DNA of 64,000 bases from Gautieria morchelliformis (Eukaryota > Basidiomycota > Agaricomycetes > Gomphales > Gomphaceae), in NCBI GenBank assembly GCA_015179125.1, contig WHVA01000322.1, forward strand, positions 62,001 through 126,000, read 5' to 3'. The stretch's first letter is position 1, and each line of letters begins with the position of its first letter. The notes beneath the pieces were generated by a model. That model saw only the letters and a list, made by a program, of their open reading frames with translations. It made no database searches and was not told where the DNA came from. Made by a program: the position numbers and the translations under genes. Below are positions 1 to 9,888 of the stretch, piece by piece.

Positions 1-98
1 TCTTCAGGGCTTGTGCAGCCTTGGTCGCTGCTTGAAGGTCTCGGATTCTCTGGAGTTCGTCGGGCGTTACTTTTTTGTTATCTTTGTCTGGCTGTACT
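1..98 (-). CDS. possible partial exon running off the left edge
   Basis: On the minus strand an open frame runs off the left edge. It is Lys/Gln/Ala-rich (…TPDELQRIRDLQAATKAAQ…) and looks helical. A CAG that would serve as a splice acceptor lies near base 98, so this could be the start of an internal exon. No domain is recognised and only about 30 codons are visible. The case is codon texture plus the acceptor-like site; it may be chance. Confidence 0.22.
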
Positions 99-322
99 TT
101 CGACTTTGAGATCGCAACAGGGTTGGTGTGGATATGTCCCCACAGCATAAGATTAGCAGCACTGTGGGGAGTACCTCAGCGACAGGTCGACAAGGTTGAT
201 TCGGTTCAGAGGAAATGGGGGCAATGGTGAGTGTATCTCCGTCTGAGCCATGGGTAACGACGGTTGGGTGTTTCCTCACAATAAATTTCTGTCCTCACAT
301 TTAAATTACTGTACTTAGTTGG

Positions 323-640
323 GGCATGTGGAATACTTACCTTAGATTTGGTAGGTTTAGCCTTATCCGAGGGTTGGTCAGGCAATATGTCAGGTTAACC
401 GGCGTAGAGTACTTACGTTAGATGTGTCAGGTTCAGCCTTATCCGAGGCCTTTGGATCAGGCAACATGGACGTAGTTAGAGCATGTGGAATACTTACCCT
501 AGCATTGGTAGGTTCAGCCTTATCCGAGGTTTTTGGTCAGGAAATGTCCCTACTTAAGGAAGTAGAGTATTACCTTAGATGTGTCAGGTTCAGTCTTATT
601 CAAGGTCTTTGGATCAGGCGACATGTCTACAAACGAAGTT
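323..640. repeat. ~80-bp tandem array with dimeric order
   Basis: Four units of about 80 bases share TTCAGCCTTATCCGAGG and a GTACTTAC/GAATACTTACC block. Units 1 and 3 resemble each other (GGTAGGTTCAGCC), as do units 2 and 4 (GTGTCAGGTTCAG plus GGATCAGGC), giving a ~160-base higher-order repeat. Open frames through it are repeat artefacts. Confidence 0.6.
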
Positions 641-1396
641 TTATAAATGGTTTGCTAAGGAGGGAAGGAGTTTACATACGATGCGCTCTTGCGTGGACGA
701 TATCGCCATCGCGGACAACCCTAGAGCCTGAGGATGAGTTGGACATAAGCGCTTAGGAGACTGGGGGTGTCTAAAGCAACTGTAGAGAAAGAGATGCAGC
801 GTTGTTTAAGTATATAAATAATCGAAGTCAGGGCGTATATTTGGCAGCGGGACTCCGCAATTTTCTATTAGGATTCATTTAGCAGTGAGAGACGTTTCCC
901 ACAGATATGGAAGGAACAATTGACCTGTCAAGGAAGCCGCGTCAAAACAAGCAAGGGAACGATTGTCAGCCGACTAGTATTGTGTAATACGGGAGTGAGC
1001 ACCGGGCGTGGTCGTTCTTCCCCTGCCTCATGTCCTGAGGTACCGTCCCTGGCATTCTTTTCCTTGTCAAATCGTCAGTCCACACTTGCTTCCGCGCATG
1101 GGCTAGGACCTGGTACTCACGTACTAGTCCGCTTGCTGTCTTACAGAACCCCGGAGGTCTCGTATTGAAGTTGCTCCGTACCCGCCTATCATCATCAGGC
1201 TCTCACCCTTCCGGACATGGCATTATCCAGCTAGTACACCAGGTTGAGAAGCTGAACATCAATAGACAATGAATGAATTACCATCACAGAACGCCCCCAT
1301 CCACTAACACTTAGACGCCTTATGTAATGTTGGACTCAGTTAAGTAAACAGCAGAAGCGGGATAGTTACTTGCTAGCCACCACAAACCATACTGTA
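641..1396. other. no gene recognised; upstream region of F-box gene
   Basis: Apart from short unconvincing open frames I see no domain, repeat or RNA gene. The last few hundred bases probably include the promoter and 5' leader of the F-box gene, but no clear TATA box was picked out. Confidence 0.4.
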
Positions 1397-2659
1397 ATGT
1401 ATCTGCCCTTTGAGGTCTGGAGCCATGTTTTCTGTCAGTTACCCAATAATTCTCAAACACAACTTATGCGCGTTTGCCAATTCTGGCGGGACATAGCCAA
1501 AGCCACACCCCAACTGTGGACATGCCTCCACATTGGCTATCCACATCAATTTGCTGATCCTACCGGTCTCTGGCAATGGCTCGAAAGATCGGGCGAGTGT
1601 CCACTCGATGTGATCCTCAACATTCCACTCGGAGTCACAGATATGCGGCCGACGCTGGTGCTGTTGCGTGGCCATGTCAGACGATTCCACGTTCTTAACA
1701 TCGAAGTACCCACGCCTGGTATCGCGGACACAATCCTCTCATCTATTGCACTCTCTGAAGGAAAATGCAATGGCAATACCGCTCCACTTCTAGAGGAGTT
1801 GTGCATTACCATTGACGAGATGTCAGACACGCCCGCAGATGAGAACCAGGACTATTTTGAACACGCCTTTTATCCTTCCCCACGGCTTCGGAGACTAACT
1901 ACTTCTCCACTGAGGATGCCCGCTCCATCATCTAAATTGCTTTCCACCGTCTCCTCCCTCATGATCGTCTCTGGGCCTAACGACCAAGTTACGCCTATCC
2001 AGGAGGCGCTGAACACCATTGCGGCTATTCCTCACCTTAAATACCTCAAGTACTCCGGGTACCATTTCTTCTCGTTCCAAACCAGCCACAGCCTCGACTA
2101 TCCTCGCGTCGAGTTACTTCCTCATCTTGAGGAGATAGATGTCACAGTTCCTGGCTGTGGCCTCGACATCTTGCAGTGTTTGGAAGCACCCACCCTTCTA
2201 TCCGTACGTCTCGATGGGTCAAGGGAGGATGGCTATGCAGAAGATTGGAATGACGAAGGCGTTACTAATGTGTCTGCATCACTCAAGCGCTTGCCTCAGC
2301 GAGCACCGCGCATTCAGAGGCTCGACATCCATTGCATTGAAGAGCTGCAAGCCGACACATACAAGTGGCTTTTCAGCCAGACTGATTTTGCTTGTCTCGA
2401 AGAAATCCGCATAGAAGGCTCAACCATAACAGACGAAGCGTTTGCCCAATCCAGTTCGCTTGGTCCGTGCATACGCCGGCTCGAGCTCATAGACTGTGAA
2501 GATATAACTGGCAACGCATTAATGGCTTATATCGAGGCCAGGCAGCCGTCAGGGCATGCGGGGGACTTCCAGTTATTGGTGAGTGGGTGTCCAGGAGTGG
2601 AAGACAAGCACCTGGCCCAATTATCCCATCTTGTAACTGCTGAGGGGGTTGATGATTAG
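1397..2659 (+). CDS. F-box protein with leucine-rich-repeat-like C-terminal part
   Basis: A single-exon frame of 420 codons. The N-terminus has an F-box (about residues 3-40): YLPFEVWSHVFCQL, then QLMRVCQFWRDIA and TPQLWTCLHI, the usual fungal L-P-x-E-x-W … V-C-x-x-W-R … P-x-L-W pattern. The rest has irregular Leu-rich segments (HLKYLKYSGY, RIQRLDIHCIEEL, CIRRLELIDCEDITGNAL), like the F-box/LRR families expanded in Agaricomycetes. F-box proteins of this type are expected to be substrate adaptors of SCF ubiquitin ligases, binding Skp1 through the F-box; the target cannot be told. The ATG at 1397 is chosen because it directly precedes the F-box; codons before it lack an ATG. No break was seen. 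It stands alone, flanked by repeats. Confidence 0.85.
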   Translation: MYLPFEVWSHVFCQLPNNSQTQLMRVCQFWRDIAKATPQLWTCLHIGYPHQFADPTGLWQWLERSGECPLDVILNIPLGVTDMRPTLVLLRGHVRRFHVLNIEVPTPGIADTILSSIALSEGKCNGNTAPLLEELCITIDEMSDTPADENQDYFEHAFYPSPRLRRLTTSPLRMPAPSSKLLSTVSSLMIVSGPNDQVTPIQEALNTIAAIPHLKYLKYSGYHFFSFQTSHSLDYPRVELLPHLEEIDVTVPGCGLDILQCLEAPTLLSVRLDGSREDGYAEDWNDEGVTNVSASLKRLPQRAPRIQRLDIHCIEELQADTYKWLFSQTDFACLEEIRIEGSTITDEAFAQSSSLGPCIRRLELIDCEDITGNALMAYIEARQPSGHAGDFQLLVSGCPGVEDKHLAQLSHLVTAEGVDD

Positions 2660-2940
2660 CGCGTCAGCTTGAGCGCAGCCCATGTCAATGTTGTCTACCT
2701 AGGCCCAGGATAGCTGGTAGTGTCGTGAGCAGAATGAACTTTATTCTGACAGTTCCCGGCAATAGCACTGGCAGAACGCTTTTCTGTCGAGTGTGGCAGA
2801 AAATTTTTAGTGGTATACCGTATACCTACACTAAAACTATAGGACAAAAGACGGATGGTAAAGCAGACGTGACGGGTGACCCGCGTGGCTGACGATCGGC
2901 TCAGTAGACATCAGCCACGCTCAGTACTGCTTCTGGATCC

Positions 2941-3573
2941 TGTTGGAGTTTGTAATCTTCGCTGTATTTTGTGGGGCGCGCTCGGCGCCTAATAAGACTT
3001 AAGCCGTTCTTTCCTACTGCGACTACCCCGCAAATACAGGTTATGGGCCCCGCCCGTTCGCTCTAGTTGTCCGCGCCCTGGGGATTGAAATGCGTGCTCC
3101 CCCGGTGTTGGGGTTGAGAGGGCTCTCCCGTTGTAAAGTTCATTGCAAAGCCCTGTGATGTTCCAGGCATTTACCACATCACGCGAAAAAACCCCCAACC
3201 ACATCGCGCACACACACATACCATTTGTTGCCGGTCACCAGTCATTACCGGGATTCATCATTAACCATGGGAACTCGAGTTGTTGTTGAGATTGGCAGTT
3301 GGCACACCTAAGCCTTCATATTCTGAGGCGGTTCATGTAAGCCCTTATTTGTTGAGGCCTCAATATTCTCATTCTACCCGGGGAGGTCACTCAGTATTGG
3401 AAAGCTGTTGGAGCTATTCCAGGAGTTGGTTTTCAGGGAAGCTGGAGTTGAAGAATGCTTCGATTAAGGTGTGTTGGAGTTTGTAATCTTTGCTGTATTT
3501 TGTGGGGCATGCTTGGCGCCTAATAAGACTTAAGCCGTTCTTTCCTACTGCGACTACCCCGCAAACTTCTACA
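2941..3573 (+). mobile_element. TRIM (miniature LTR retrotransposon), looks whole
   Basis: Terminal direct repeats of 98 bp (2941-3038) and 102 bp (3472-3573) start TGTTGGAG and end ACA. The element is bounded by a perfect 5-bp target duplication, GATCC (2936-2940 and 3574-3578). Immediately inside the left repeat is GGTTATGGGCCCC, a primer site of the iMet half-tRNA type and almost the same as that of the Copia element at 51.97 kb. The ~430-bp interior has no coding capacity. Total length is 633 bp, non-autonomous, probably mobilised by a Copia element. The two terminal repeats differ at only a few positions, so it is fairly young. Confidence 0.88.
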
Positions 3574-3578
3574 GATCC

Positions 3579-4704
3579 CACTCCAAAGAGGCTGTCCCAT
3601 CCTGATGTTGGTACATATGAATATCCTCTTTGTGTGTCCATGGTGCTTGGCATTGATCAGCACCTTTTCGTGCTTCAAGATCATATACCTGCGCTGCAGT
3701 AATCTCACTTCCTTCCAGTTCAGACTCAACTTGTCATTAGACATGACCTAAATTTGGTCCAGCACTGACAGAAGAGATTGCGGCGAGGCGAGGAAGGTGG
3801 CGGCCAGGTTGCATCGGTATCCCTGATATAGATTTGGTTTGACTTTTACCGTGATCAAGGCAGATCTGAGCCATGTCTTAATGGGTGGGATGTGTCAGTA
3901 TTGATTTGATGAGCGAGTGAGTTTCTCTTCTCAGGCTGCAAGTCACCACATAAATTTTCATCGAGGTTGGCATCATCCATCTCGTTCAGCTGTCTCTCAC
4001 CCTCCAACATCCCAAAATACCTGCAGAATGCGAGGGAGAATGTGACATCAATGTCAGGTAGTTAAACCAAGCGAGTATGTTGATGAATGGGGCACTCGAG
4101 CTATCATTGTCAGTGGTGGCTGTATTTGCAATAGTGCCCGCTTCTGTTTCAAATCGCGTTGGTGTCGGCACCAGTGTTTTTACCTGAGGCTAGGCTTGTC
4201 ATGGTCCCTGCCCTCGTACAAACGTATGTGTTCGTGGTCATAATGATTGGTCCCCACTGTGTCGTCGCTCACACGGTCATTCGCTACATTCACTATAGCG
4301 ATGACTCGAGGCAATGAACTCTCATGACAACATAGCATCGAATTCTCCTGGCGCCAGAGGAAGTTATTTGAAAAAGGCCTTACATCATAATATGGATCGA
4401 CCTCCTTGATATGGTCTACTGGAAAACGTCGCTGCAGAATGTATAATGACTCCGACAGAGTAAACGGTGGAAATGACAGCGTCCCAACTTGGGGACAGAA
4501 TATTTGGTGGCTTTGGAGATAGAACACAATCAGAATACAGCTCTGTGACAAGGTAATATATCATGACAACAGTAGGCACTGCACCTTGCACATGCACCGA
4601 ATTGGCCATGCAGCTTGCACACAACTGGCCATGCCACCAGTAACACCTTCACGCTGACATCTCTATTGGAGTAAGGTAGTTGTAAGCGGAGAATGCGTCA
4701 GCAG
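3579..4704. other. unrecognised sequence, perhaps decayed transposon coding DNA
   Basis: Minus-strand frames at about 3,575-3,744 (KEVRLLQRRYMILKHEK…) and 4,180-4,551 (KEVDPYYDVRPFSNNFLW…) have protein-like texture but match no family I recognise. No complete gene structure is visible. Probably old transposon debris into which the solo LTR at 4,710 inserted. Confidence 0.3.
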
Positions 4705-4709
4705 CAGGG

Positions 4710-5662
4710 TGTCATGACTCGTTTATTTCTTGTATCCAGTAGTAACTCCATTCTCCCTTTTGTCACCCCACTTCTATGTTCGCTCCGTTCGCTGTTCGCT
4801 GAATTCACTGAATGGTGATTCGCTGCTCGCATCATTTGCCAGCAGGCATGCCATCAAACACGATCGACATCCTCTACCCAGCATGATGGTTCATCACTGG
4901 CCCCATCATCTTCCCGACTCAACCCCTTTAGGTGTTTGTATGGCCGGAATGCATTCGCAGGACATCCTACCCGTAGATCGTGTGGGATCAACCCAGCAGA
5001 CGAAGAGTCCGTGCAGGGTAACATGTATGCAGGTCTCAAGGCCTGTTTTCGTACATAGGTACCTTCGCCATCTTTCCTCCCTGCCGTTTCATGTTCGCAC
5101 TCCTCTTTCATTCTATTGTATATGTGGTTCATCTATTTGTATCCCAACTGCACACCCCTATCCAACCCTGACTCAAGACGGCCTCTTTCCTATTCACTGA
5201 TATCATATGAGCATTCGATATAAGTAGTTTACATTCACCTGTATATTCCCTAGTTCAATTATCATACGTCTATCTTGTGCAAAACACCTCACTGTGACCA
5301 TCGTCTTGAGCCCTCTCCTGTAGATTCCTATCTTCGACCAGAGGAGGACTTAAGCACCACTGGTGAGTTTTCGTAATTCACCTTCATTACCTTAGCCTTC
5401 ATATTATTATCTTTGCTGGCGAAAGGATTGTTACTGCTTAAACAACCTTTCCATGGGACCTTGCACGTTACATCGTCAAGTATCATGGGCTACTTCGCTG
5501 TGACTGTAGATAGGGCGAGCTCCATTCGGGCAGCCCTCTTACCTTCTGAACATTTATTGGTTCACCTTATTTGCCAAACGGCATACTTATTCGCACAAGC
5601 TATTCGGGCATTCGCTGTGTTCACTAATACATGATATTAACGCCTAAAAACCAATCTTGACA
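4710..5662 (+). mobile_element. solo LTR, family A (953 bp)
   Basis: It starts TGTCATGAC, ends CTTGACA, and is bracketed by the exact target duplication CAGGG (4705-4709 and 5663-5667). There is no internal sequence, so this is a solo LTR left by LTR-LTR recombination. Related copies are at 6,896 (fragment), 42,361 (solo, reverse) and about 46,250 (fragment). A conserved GGTGAGT lies about two thirds in. Confidence 0.88.
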
Positions 5663-5667
5663 CAGGG

Positions 5668-5934
5668 TTGTGTCCATCGAGTGGACACTTAGTATAGGGA
5701 GAAGTTTTCACAGCCTCGGTCATACACGACCAAGGCTGATATATATATTGAGCAACTGGATAGCTACCTCAGTGAACTGTATATTCACTGAGGTATGTGA
5801 CCTAGTATATGTCTAGAGACTACAGACTTACTCTGTCATGTAGTCCTTCATCTCTAGGTATGGCAATGATATGGCTCAGTGAACTGTATATTCACTGAGT
5901 CCTTCGTCTCTAGCTACTGCGCTAATATCAACAG
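5668..5934 (+). mobile_element. 3' part of a Copia-type LTR plus primer site (family G)
   Basis: The sequence ends …CAACA and is followed at once by GGTTATGGGTCC, the same primer-site type as the TRIM and the Copia element. A TATA-rich stretch is followed by two copies of a hairpin (CTCAGTGAA … TTCACTGAG, near 5,769 and 5,875). The 5' boundary is obscured by the solo LTR inserted just upstream. Nothing convincing of the element body follows, so it is an old remnant. Confidence 0.5.
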
Positions 5935-6115
5935 GTTATGGGTCCTGCAGAGCATGTTATGCCATCTGGGGCCTCATAGAGTGTGGCATCATTCCACTCA
6001 ACCACTCAACATAAGAGGACAACTCAGTGAAATTGGTCATATGGTGATTAACATGGTGGGTGTTGAGCATTTTAAGTTTTCAAATGGCTCATTTGGACAC
6101 TTGGATGATGTCAGC

Positions 6116-6800
6116 CTAACCAAAAAGGCGATTTAGTTCATTGCAGAAAATTCCCAAACTGCTTTGAATGGGAGGCTTGGGAGTGAGGGTGAGGAAGGGT
6201 TGCCACCAGATTAAGGCAATGTTGCTGAGGTAGGAGGCCGCATAGGATACACACTGCCATTTGTTCTGGAATTTTTGCAGCTTGTTGTCAAAGACCATGA
6301 TACAGCTGGCAATTAACCTTCAGAGGAGTCATTGTTCCTTACCAGTGAGTTTATCTGGTTTCACGGCATCTGAGTCACCTTCAGGGACAGCCTGAGGGTA
6401 TGCGAAAGGACAAGCAAAGTATGGATTCCAAGGGAATCCAGGTTAGGGCCAATGTCCTCCACCAGGAGGTGGTGCAGGAGGGACAGGAGGTCCAGGGGGC
6501 CTGCGAGGTCCAGAAAACCCAATTGGAGGTGCTCCAGGATACTGGAATGGTGGGCCAGGGGGGTGAGCAGGGGGTGGCCTGGGTGGTCCTCCAGATGGGG
6601 GTGGAGGTGGTGCAGGCCTGCCAGGATGGGCAGGAGGTTGCAGTGCCAGAGGTGGTAGAGCAGGTGGCCCTGCGAATGGAGGTGCAATACCCCCGAATGG
6701 TTGTACAGGCCCTTGGGCTGATGCATAAGTGGCGCAAACAAGGGGTGCTACATACTGGGCTGTATTTGGAGGAGTGCAAAACCTCCAAACTGCATGTTAT
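6116..6800 (-). mobile_element. Gypsy gag fragment (fossil)
   Basis: On the minus strand a Pro/Gly-rich N-terminal gag segment (about 6,400-6,720) is followed by a core gag segment (6,116-6,298) with the YAASYLS…WWQPFL type motif of basidiomycete Ty3/Gypsy gag. The element is broken in several places, and neither its LTRs nor its pol are next to it. Old fossil. Confidence 0.7.
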
Positions 6801-6895
6801 AGTGAGGGGTACCTGTGAACGGGGATAGGGGTACCCTGGGTATTGGCCGAAGGCAGCGACCAGGTATTGGCCCTGTTCCCCTAGAGATGCCTGAG

Positions 6896-7234
6896 TGTCA
6901 TGACCTGTTTATTATTGTATCAAGTTACCCCCCATTTTCCCTTTCATCCCTCCATCTCTATGTTTGCTCCGTTCGCCACTCACTGGATTTGCCGAATGAC
7001 CATTCACTACTCACATCATTCGCCAGTAGTCATGCCATCAAACATGATCGACATCCTCTTACCGGTGTGATGGTTCATCACTGACCCCATCACCTTCCTA
7101 ATTCAACCCCCTTTGGGTGTTCCTATGGCCGGCATGCATTTGCAGAACATCCTACCCATAGATTGTGCAGGGTCGACCTGGTAGACCAGGAGTCCATGCA
7201 GGGTAAGATGTATCCAGGTCTCAAGGCATGTTTT
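6896..7234 (+). mobile_element. LTR family A, 5' fragment
   Basis: It begins TGTCATGACCTGTTTATT and follows the first third of the family A LTR at 4,710 (shared ATGCCATCAAACA, GATGGTTCATCACTG, GCAGGGT…ATGTAT). Similarity stops at about 7,230, where repeat C begins. Confidence 0.75.
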
Positions 7235-7442
7235 CTTAGGAGGATAATCAAAAGGTCATGTGATACAGCATATATGAGAATATAATATATATTATAAGAG
7301 TATTAATAACAACATATAGGAATATATAGTAGTATTTATAAGGAGAATAATAGATGTTATTAGAAGATTCTGTATATATTTAAACATCTCGGAGATATAT
7401 ATACATATGAGAGAGTATTAGACTTCAAGATAGAGTAACAGA
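7235..7442 (+). repeat. repeat C, copy 1: 5' end of the Penelope-like element
   Basis: A 208-bp AT-rich block nearly identical to 49,806-50,013, which lies directly upstream of the Penelope-like element. Both start CTTAGGAGGATAATC and end AGAGTAACAGA. Here no element body follows. Probably a relic of another copy, or a terminal repeat of that element. Confidence 0.7.
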
Positions 7443-8238
7443 GGGACACAGGCATCGACCACATGCGGCCGGTCAGAGATAGCGCGCTTATCGACTGATG
7501 GCATCGGCCATGACGTCGACAGGCGTCAGGCCACAGGCACCAAGGAGGTGCGGGCACCAAATGCTGCAGAGGAGTATAGACTGCGCAGGGGCACCAGACG
7601 TCATGGGATGACTGTAGAATGTCATCCCAAGTATGTGTGCTCAATCAGCTTCCCCATAGAAAAGGCACAGAGACAGCGGCCCCATCACCAAGACTAGCAT
7701 TTATGCTACACAGGAGGAATTTGATTTCTATTTTTCTATTGAGCTCCATGACACGACCAGCTGACTACTATCTTGACACCATGTAGACAGGGGCTTTGTA
7801 TAATAGGTACAAGACTCTATTCCAAAGCTTAACACCCCTGACACTATCCCCATCACTCCCATGGCTTTATGACTATAAGTAGTCACCCCTCTAGTTATAC
7901 GTAGTTTTTCGACCCATTAACTCACTATCTCGAACACTAGTAGTTACCACTAGTATAGTATAAGTAGCTACTACGAATGTATGAATCAATCATCCAGAAT
8001 CAACTGTTTCACCCCTTGAAGTCACTGTAGTCTTGTTTGATAGCTACAGAACTTAAATCTCAATAGTTTACTCCAATTCTTCGTTGAGAGTTCACTATTA
8101 TTGTTTACTCTAGACTACCTCAAAAGCGAAGCCTTTTGATATAGTTATCCCCTAGATCAAGACCATTCTCTCGTCAACATGGTCACGTGACCTTCATCCA
8201 TCAGTGGCAGACGCGCCTCAGAAGGCTTAGTCAGCACA
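7443..8238 (+). mobile_element. LTR family B, plus-strand copy
   Basis: About 800 bp matching, in opposite orientation, the sequence at 41,620-43,491. Shared marks are a GGCATCGGCCATGA block, GACTATAAGTAGTCACCCC, the tandem ACTAGTAGTTACCACTAGT, CTTGTTTGATAGCTACAG, GGTCACGTGACC and the end CTTAGTCAGCACA. A TATAAGTAG box fits a promoter. The 5' limit is uncertain because repeat C abuts it, and no target duplication was found. Confidence 0.6.
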
Positions 8239-8544
8239 CAGGAAAGGGACAGATATAGCGGTCCCAACCACTGAGCAATAGGAATCATTTGCTAAAGGCA
8301 TTAATCTAACATTTTACTCATAAAATGCCGCACCCTCCCCCCTTAACAGGAGAGGGCGGGGCCAGCCACCTCTGGGGCTGCACACAAACACAGACACAGT
8401 GGCGGGCCAGTCCTGTCGTGCGGATGGGTGCCCTAGTGGCATGCAAGCCTGCTAGGGAGCTGGGGCGCCACATAGGGCCCACCTTGGATGGGGCCAGGTT
8501 TGCAGGGGGGCACAAGTGTGGGCTGACAGGGCTGCATGGCGCTA
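8239..8544. other. no feature recognised
   Basis: GC-rich sequence with overlapping open frames on both strands; these come from base composition. No domain, repeat boundary or RNA gene seen. Confidence 0.4.
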
Positions 8545-8945
8545 GCCTCTTGGTGGCCCCCAGAGCACCACCGTTCCTGTTAGCTGGGAGTGGGCAGGGC
8601 AGTCCCTGGGGCCATGTGCTACTGCAGATGACGTTGCACACCAGGTGTGGCATTTGCGACATCAGGCCAGCTCTGGGGGCCTCTTGAGGGTCCCTGGAGG
8701 TGGATGCATGCTCTCAGCAAGCAGGGCAGCCAGGGCAGGTCCTGGGGCCACGCACTGCCGTGGATGACATTGCACCGTGTTCATGATGTCTGGCTGGTTC
8801 TGGGGACCTCTGGAGGGCCCCCAGAGGTGGATGCACACTCCAAGGAGTGTGCACCACCATTCCTGCTCGCTGGGAATGAGAGGGTCCTGGGGCTTTGCAT
8901 GACTGCAGATAATGTTGCGCGGTGCTGGCAGCTTACACAGGTTCC
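8545..8945. repeat. degenerate GC-rich tandem repeat, ~130-bp units
   Basis: Three diverged units share CCTGGGGCC…TG…GATGACGTTGCAC, CTCTGGGGGC…GGTGGATGCA and CACCACC(G/A)TTCCTG blocks. Long open frames on both strands through it are probably artefacts of the repeat. Confidence 0.5.
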
Positions 8946-8995
8946 CAGCCATCCTGGGGGGATCCTGGGGGTTCCCCACCATCCTCTGTCTGAGC

Positions 8996-9343
8996 CTAGG
9001 GTGGCCTGGAGCCCAGATGCATGGTGTGGGCAGTGGAGGCAGCGTTGACGAGCATGGTGTCACATTGGGCATCATGCACAGTGTGGCTGACCTGGCTGAC
9101 CAGCTGCTGGGAGGCCTGATGAGGCTGGGAGTGCTGTGGTACATGGATGCACCCTGTAGGGATGCCATCACATTCATCCATGGCCTTGCAGAGGTTTTTC
9201 CAACCCTCCTCGCTGGCCTCTGCCCAGAAACATGCCTCACTGGGTGTCATCTCACAAGCCTTCACCCAGTGAGCGAGTTGTCCCTTCCTCCTCTCCATCA
9301 TTAAGACTAACTTTGACTCGGAGTGTTCCTGCGATGGAAACAT
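8996..9343 (-). pseudogene. unrecognised coding-like fragment
   Basis: A minus-strand frame has protein-like texture (RRKGQLAHWVKACEMTPSEA, then ASEEGWKNLCKAMDEC). No family is recognised. It sits among repeats with no visible start, so it is probably a fragment of a decayed transposon gene. Confidence 0.25.
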
Positions 9344-9404
9344 CGTGGCAACAGCGTTCTTGATGGCAAACCATCATCTGCACTGTGGTGGTGACAGGTA
9401 AAGA

Positions 9405-9496
9405 TTAAGCTGGGGAACTGCCAGGCAGTTCCCATGCACTAACTATACAGTGGTGTCTTGTGGAGCCCCCCTCTCAGAATCTACTTCTTTACAGGA
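9405..9496 (-). repeat. 92-bp repeat, copy 1 (possible 3' stub of a LINE)
   Basis: It matches 13,028-13,124: TTAAGCTGGGGAA, GGCAGTTCCCATGCACTAAC, TATACAG, TTGTGGA, TTCTTTACAGGA. The other copy lies at the 3' side of the minus-strand LINE, so this may be a severely 5'-truncated LINE copy or a SINE using its tail. A perfect inverted repeat, GGGAACTGCC-A-GGCAGTTCCC, lies inside this copy. Confidence 0.5.
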
Positions 9497-9888
9497 AAAC
9501 TTCGGTTCATTTGGGTTTCCCTCGGTACCCTTCTTTCCCCTTATATCCCTCATCACCCCTGATTTCCCTTCTTAGCTAGTTCCCCCTATGTTCATCCCTT
9601 CATTCCCCTTGTCCACTAGTTCCGGTCATCGACACCCCTGACCCTGACTCCTGCTTTACTATATAATTCTGTATGCTAGTTCCTCAGTTCAGATATCAAC
9701 TTAGCTCCTTGTACACTAAGCTCTCCTGTCTGATATTGAATCTGATCTTCGGCTTATAGCCAAACCCTGTTCTTGAAATTAGGGCAGAACACTGAGTGGG
9801 CACAGCCTACAAAGTTGAAGCCAAGCCCTCAGTTCTGAACCTCAGGTTGCCTCTCGTTTAGAGCCGAGTCTCAGTACAACATACAGTC
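9497..9888. other. C/T-rich stretch, no gene recognised
   Basis: Pyrimidine-rich on the plus strand, with LTR- or promoter-like texture (TATATAATTCTGTATG at about 9,660). No partner copy or boundary was found, so it is not called. Confidence 0.3.

Noticed and set aside
4710-5634. Open frames inside the family A solo LTR
   Set aside because: They lie wholly within a non-coding LTR bounded by a target duplication and are not preserved in the other copies.
6361-6828. Three long open frames on both strands, including a Val/Gln-rich plus-strand one
   Set aside because: They are other-frame readings of the Pro/Gly-rich Gypsy gag segment on the minus strand.
8318-9304. Long overlapping open frames on both strands
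   Set aside because: They come from GC-rich tandem repeats; the text is rich in Pro/Trp/Gly/His with no domain.
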